Shown here: one piece after another, positions 60,576 through 64,000 of the stretch
Numbering within the stretch: position 1 is the stretch's first letter
Layout: each line of letters begins with the position of its first letter
Source: Lichenostomus cassidix
Lineage: Eukaryota; Chordata; Aves; Passeriformes; Meliphagidae
Direction of reading: 5' to 3'
Assembly (NCBI GenBank): GCA_008360975.2
Contig: CM039183.1
Location: forward strand, 37,129,850 to 37,193,849
DNA length: 64,000 bases
Program-made: the position numbers and the translations under genes
The notes under the pieces: model-generated
Told to the model about the DNA's origin: nothing
What the model saw: only the letters and a program-made list of their open reading frames with translations
Database searches by the model: none

Positions 60576-61230
60576 AACCCCGGAAAGCTGTTTGCACTAT
60601 GAAAGCCTTGTGATTTAACAGAAATTTCTCCAGGAGCTGAAAGGACTTCTGAAAACAATGTGTAGTGAAACTCCCACTGACTGCAGTGGGGTCAGTATTG
60701 TTCATTTGATTACAATTGTTTGAAGAGCAAAAACATACTCTCCAGGGTTTGCCTACATTCAGTGTTTGTACTGTTTTAAATATAGGCTTGAAACTATTCT
60801 TTAACTTTAAACTAGTATATTGAAAGCAGTATATAAACCCTAGTACAATGCAGTTGTGCTATTATCAGGAAGTTATGCTGAACTTGCTTGATCCCACAAA
60901 TGCAGAGCAGCTCACTGTGTCTCCCTATCTGTATTACTATTATAACTGCAATGTTTTTTCTAAAAATACGCCCCTAAGGGGCTAACTTGGCATAGAGATT
61001 GGGTGTGTTAAGCTTGAGTTTCTTGGTTTATAATTATTAACACACATGAAAAAGTGAAAGCAAGGCATTTAAAGTGAGAAAGCTCCAGAAAGTAGAAAAA
61101 TTATGCTCTTATCTTACTGATGTGGACTTCCTTATCCTGTTGCTTTTGTTATCTCTCTTATTCACTCCTGCTGACCTAAAGCAGCATCACCTCCTGTTTA
61201 TCTGAGTCTCATGAAAAAAAACAATTGATT

Positions 61231-61248
61231 GGGGGGTGTGTGTGTGTG
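61231..61248 (+). repeat. G6-(TG)n microsatellite
   Basis: Six G followed by six TG units. It is a simple repeat. Confidence 0.8.
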
Positions 61249-62927
61249 GCTTTCACAAAGTGAACACATACAAAGAGGAGTTGAAAAGGTGTCCAGTTCA
61301 ATGCTCACATCTCCTTCCCTGAACTCTCTAAGCATCCTCTTGAGACTCTGAGGCCTGGCACAATCATATTTTCAAGTGGAAGACTGTGTGGGTTTCTGCA
61401 TATGTCTCTCTTGGGGCATCCCATTTGCTGCAGTCATGCCTTACAAGCAGCCAAGGACAGACTCCACTGTCCCAGGTGCTGCACACCCAAGCCAGCAGAC
61501 AGGTCCTGCCCTCTGCACAGCAGCCTGGGCCGTGGTGTTGGCCTGGCCACACACAGCAGAAGGGAGACGTAGAGCTCACAGTGGGGGACAACAGCGTGGT
61601 GGCAGCAGCCAGTGTGCTGGCACTGAGGCTGGTGGAGGGCTGAACATGGGAGATTTCCCAAGAATTGAAGCTGAAATGGAAAAGGAGGGAAGGTGAAGTG
61701 AGAAAGAGAAGCTGGGAAAAATGTATGCTGCAAGAAAACCGTGATTCAGGCTGGAGGAAGCAGCCCACTAGCACACATTGACAACCCAGTCAAAACTGTA
61801 TAAAAAGCTCCAGGAGCAGCTGGAGGCTTCCAGTGATGATGGCTCTGTAGATTTCCCTCCTGGCTCTCTACCTTTCCCTCCTGGCTGGGGTCTCATTCTC
61901 TATTCAGTTTTCTCCCACAGGCCACATGGCAGGAAGAGGAATCAGGCTTGAAACATGGAGAATCAATTTAAATCAGCCAAGCTGGGCTCCTGTTCCAAAT
62001 CCTACTTTAGAAGATGTCTGTCTCTCCCCTGTAACTATAGAAAACCCTGGTTTGATTATCCTTGCCAGACTTCAGTCAACCTTTGGAAATGCTTCCCTTC
62101 CTCTGTTCTCCTAACTCACCCAGAATGAGGTAGGAGGGTAGGAGAGGTGGTTCATTGCATAAAGTTATGTCCAAGGGTTGTGAAGATGTAAAGAAGCTAG
62201 AGGACTGCGTTCCAGCCCCGTGGGTCCAGAGGCTTCTGCCTCATCTGCCTGTGATGACTCCAGTTCTGCCTGTTTCTGTTTGTTTTGAAGAACTCCTAAA
62301 ACAGGAGAGGGAAAGTGTAAACATACTAGCAAAGAAGAGGCATAGCAAACTATGCACAACTCCATGTAAAACTCTTATTTATAAGATTTGCTACCTGAAC
62401 CTCAGCAAGCCTGCTGCAGCAGAGGTAAAACATGTGGCCCTGGAAGCATTTGCTGTTTCATACCTAAGCAACAGCTTCTATTCCTCCTCCCCCACCCCAG
62501 TTTCTGTTTTACTGTCCCAGTTGGAGTTTAATGTGCTTTGCAGTTTCCTCTATTTTTCTTTTTGAGTGTGTTTTGATTTTTTTATATTGGAGTCTCTGCT
62601 GACAAAAGGTGCCAGCCCATTTAACAGCTGCTGGGAGACAAGTGCGTGATGGATACAGATAGCATGGGTGGCATTGTTGTGGGCCAGATGAGACATCCTT
62701 TGGGCAGGCAAGCACCATGTGTCTTTGGCCTCTGTGTCCATTTACCCCTTCAGCTGGGCTGTTTAGAGCACATCATGGACAATGCTGGTTTTTGGAATGG
62801 GAGCTTAGTGCTTTGGATGTGAAAGCATGCTGTATGTTTTCACACCTGAAAGCTCTTCAAGGAGAGATCTGAGATCTTGCCTTTTATGCGCATACATTGA
62901 ACTTTCTTTGACTGGCTTGAGGCTTTT

Positions 62928-62951
62928 TTTTTACCACATATGTGGTAAAAA
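62928..62951. promoter_or_regulatory. Perfect 24-bp palindrome with two RUNX cores
   Basis: The central 14 bp accacatatgtggt is its own reverse complement, and five T on the left pair with five A on the right. The palindrome is thus exact over 24 bases with no spacer. It contains two ACCACA/TGTGGT RUNX-type cores facing each other around a CATATG E-box. The palindrome is certain; a regulatory role is inferred. Confidence 0.5.
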
Positions 62952-64000
62952 TGTGTGCTTATAGAAACTGGAGACATTTACATTCCTAGTTTAGGGAAGA
63001 CTTGACAGATATTTGATTTGAGTTGGTTTGTTATTTCTAGTTCTGGTTTATTGCAACCACAATGCCTACTGCTGTATCTCTATTGATTGCAGACAGATGT
63101 CCTGAGGGATAACTTCATCTTCCCTTTCATTTAAAAAGGAGGAAAAAAAATGTCTTCAGCCCTACTGCTTGTGAAGACAGACACAAATACGTAATGCAGC
63201 CTGTTTGGTGAGACTGAAAGTGTGTCACTGTGAGTTATAAAAAGTCATCATTTATTCACCCTGACTTTTCTGTCCTTCTCTGAGGTACCCACAACACTAC
63301 TGTGCAGAACCTCTGCTGGGAAGGGTGCAGAAAATAAGTACTTGAGGTTAAACTAGCAAGAGACTGCTGAAGTGAAACAGTGAAGGACACTGAATCTGAA
63401 TTCAAAACTCAGCCAATTCCAAAGTAAAATTGTGCCTGACAGCCCCTATTCCCACTTTCTTACTTCTGTCCAGACAGGTAAGCTCCATTTGACCCCTGGG
63501 TTTAGCAGGTTTGGGATAATTTCCTTGAACCTTGTCCAAAGAAGAAACTAGGAAATTTGGTTTATATTTGCATCTCTAGAGCACCAGAGTCCCTGGAAGT
63601 TTCTCTGGTATCCCAGTTCCTAGTAGAGAAACTCCTCAACCATGTCCCATTGTCCAAGTAAAGCAGGGGCAAAGGATAAGTATGATTATCTACTTCTGTC
63701 ATTATAGAAATTTAATCAAAGAGTCTGCTCCAGTTCTTCAGCATTGCAGTCTCTTGTCTGACATACTTGGGCTGTTGCTCTGACTTTGCTTTAAGACACT
63801 GCAGGGTTTGGCCACGCTGAAAATGAAGGCAGCTCGTACAGGTAAAAGTGGGCCAGATTAAAATCCTTGAGCATGTGTAGCAGTGGCAGTGTAACTCCTG
63901 TAGCCAGACACTTGGCACAGCTGAATAGCCCAGGAGTTTACCTCTGACCTCTCTGTTGCATGTTACCTAAGTGTTTGTGGGGGTCTCTGATGTATTAAAT
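62952..64000. other. Unique non-coding DNA
   Basis: Open frames are at most 68 codons with no recognisable product. No transposon, RNA gene or strong repeat was identified up to the window end. Confidence 0.55.

Larger units (their letters stand above)
58801..62927. other. Unique non-coding DNA, possible regulatory block near 59.4 kb
   Basis: The largest frames are two of 136 codons (61364-61774, minus; 62155-62565, plus) and neither is recognisable as a protein family. The 59320-59480 stretch is AT-rich with homeodomain cores and an inverted repeat (separate entry). Simple repeats are a doubled T tract at 60529-60575 and (GT)n at 61231-61248. Confidence 0.5.

Noticed and set aside
62155..62565. 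136-codon open frame and the opposite-strand frame at 61364-61774
   Set aside because: Neither resembles a known protein; both are of the length expected by chance in moderately GC-rich vertebrate DNA.

Overview
The window reads as nuclear DNA of a bird, or at least a sauropsid. It contains CR1 LINE fragments with avian-type 3' ends: the reverse-strand 'tcatagaat' terminus and the 'ccatgccatgggcagg' block near 10.3 kb. It also holds several decayed MIR/CORE-type tRNA-derived SINE relics of amniote age. There are no bacterial-style operons, CRISPR arrays, rRNA or tRNA genes. CpG is scarce and stop codons are dense in every frame.

I find no protein-coding exon I would defend. The longest open frames are 182 codons or fewer. 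They fall in a GC-richer patch (4.8-5.4 kb) or are translated microsatellite (54.2-54.6 kb), and none matches a family I recognise. The window is best read as a gene desert or the inside of a very large intron.

Layout: 1-10.2 kb is unique sequence with one old CR1-type 3' end (7.1 kb) and a GC-rich patch (4.8-5.4 kb). At 10.2-11.2 kb lies an internally deleted CR1 on the minus strand. From 11 to 26 kb the sequence is unique DNA with three SINE-type relics. From 26.4 to 28.8 kb it is AT-rich, regulatory-looking DNA with a POU-type dyad. From 29 to 36 kb it is unique, with a second CR1 3' end at 32.2 kb. From 36.5 to 37.7 kb an octamer-bearing AT-rich block is followed by the most CpG-dense 300 bp of the window. 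From 40 to 47 kb there are several stretches with the texture of conserved non-coding elements, including a perfect 12-bp inverted repeat at 40.29 kb. A roughly 310-bp pure pyrimidine tract lies at 54.25-54.56 kb. The last 9 kb contain a homeodomain-type inverted repeat (59.4 kb) and a perfect 24-bp palindrome carrying two RUNX cores (62.93 kb).

No previously undescribed coding system is visible. The observations most worth checking are the symmetric, possibly regulatory motifs, the rearranged CR1 and the ancient SINE relics. All statements about conservation are inference from sequence texture; no alignment was possible.
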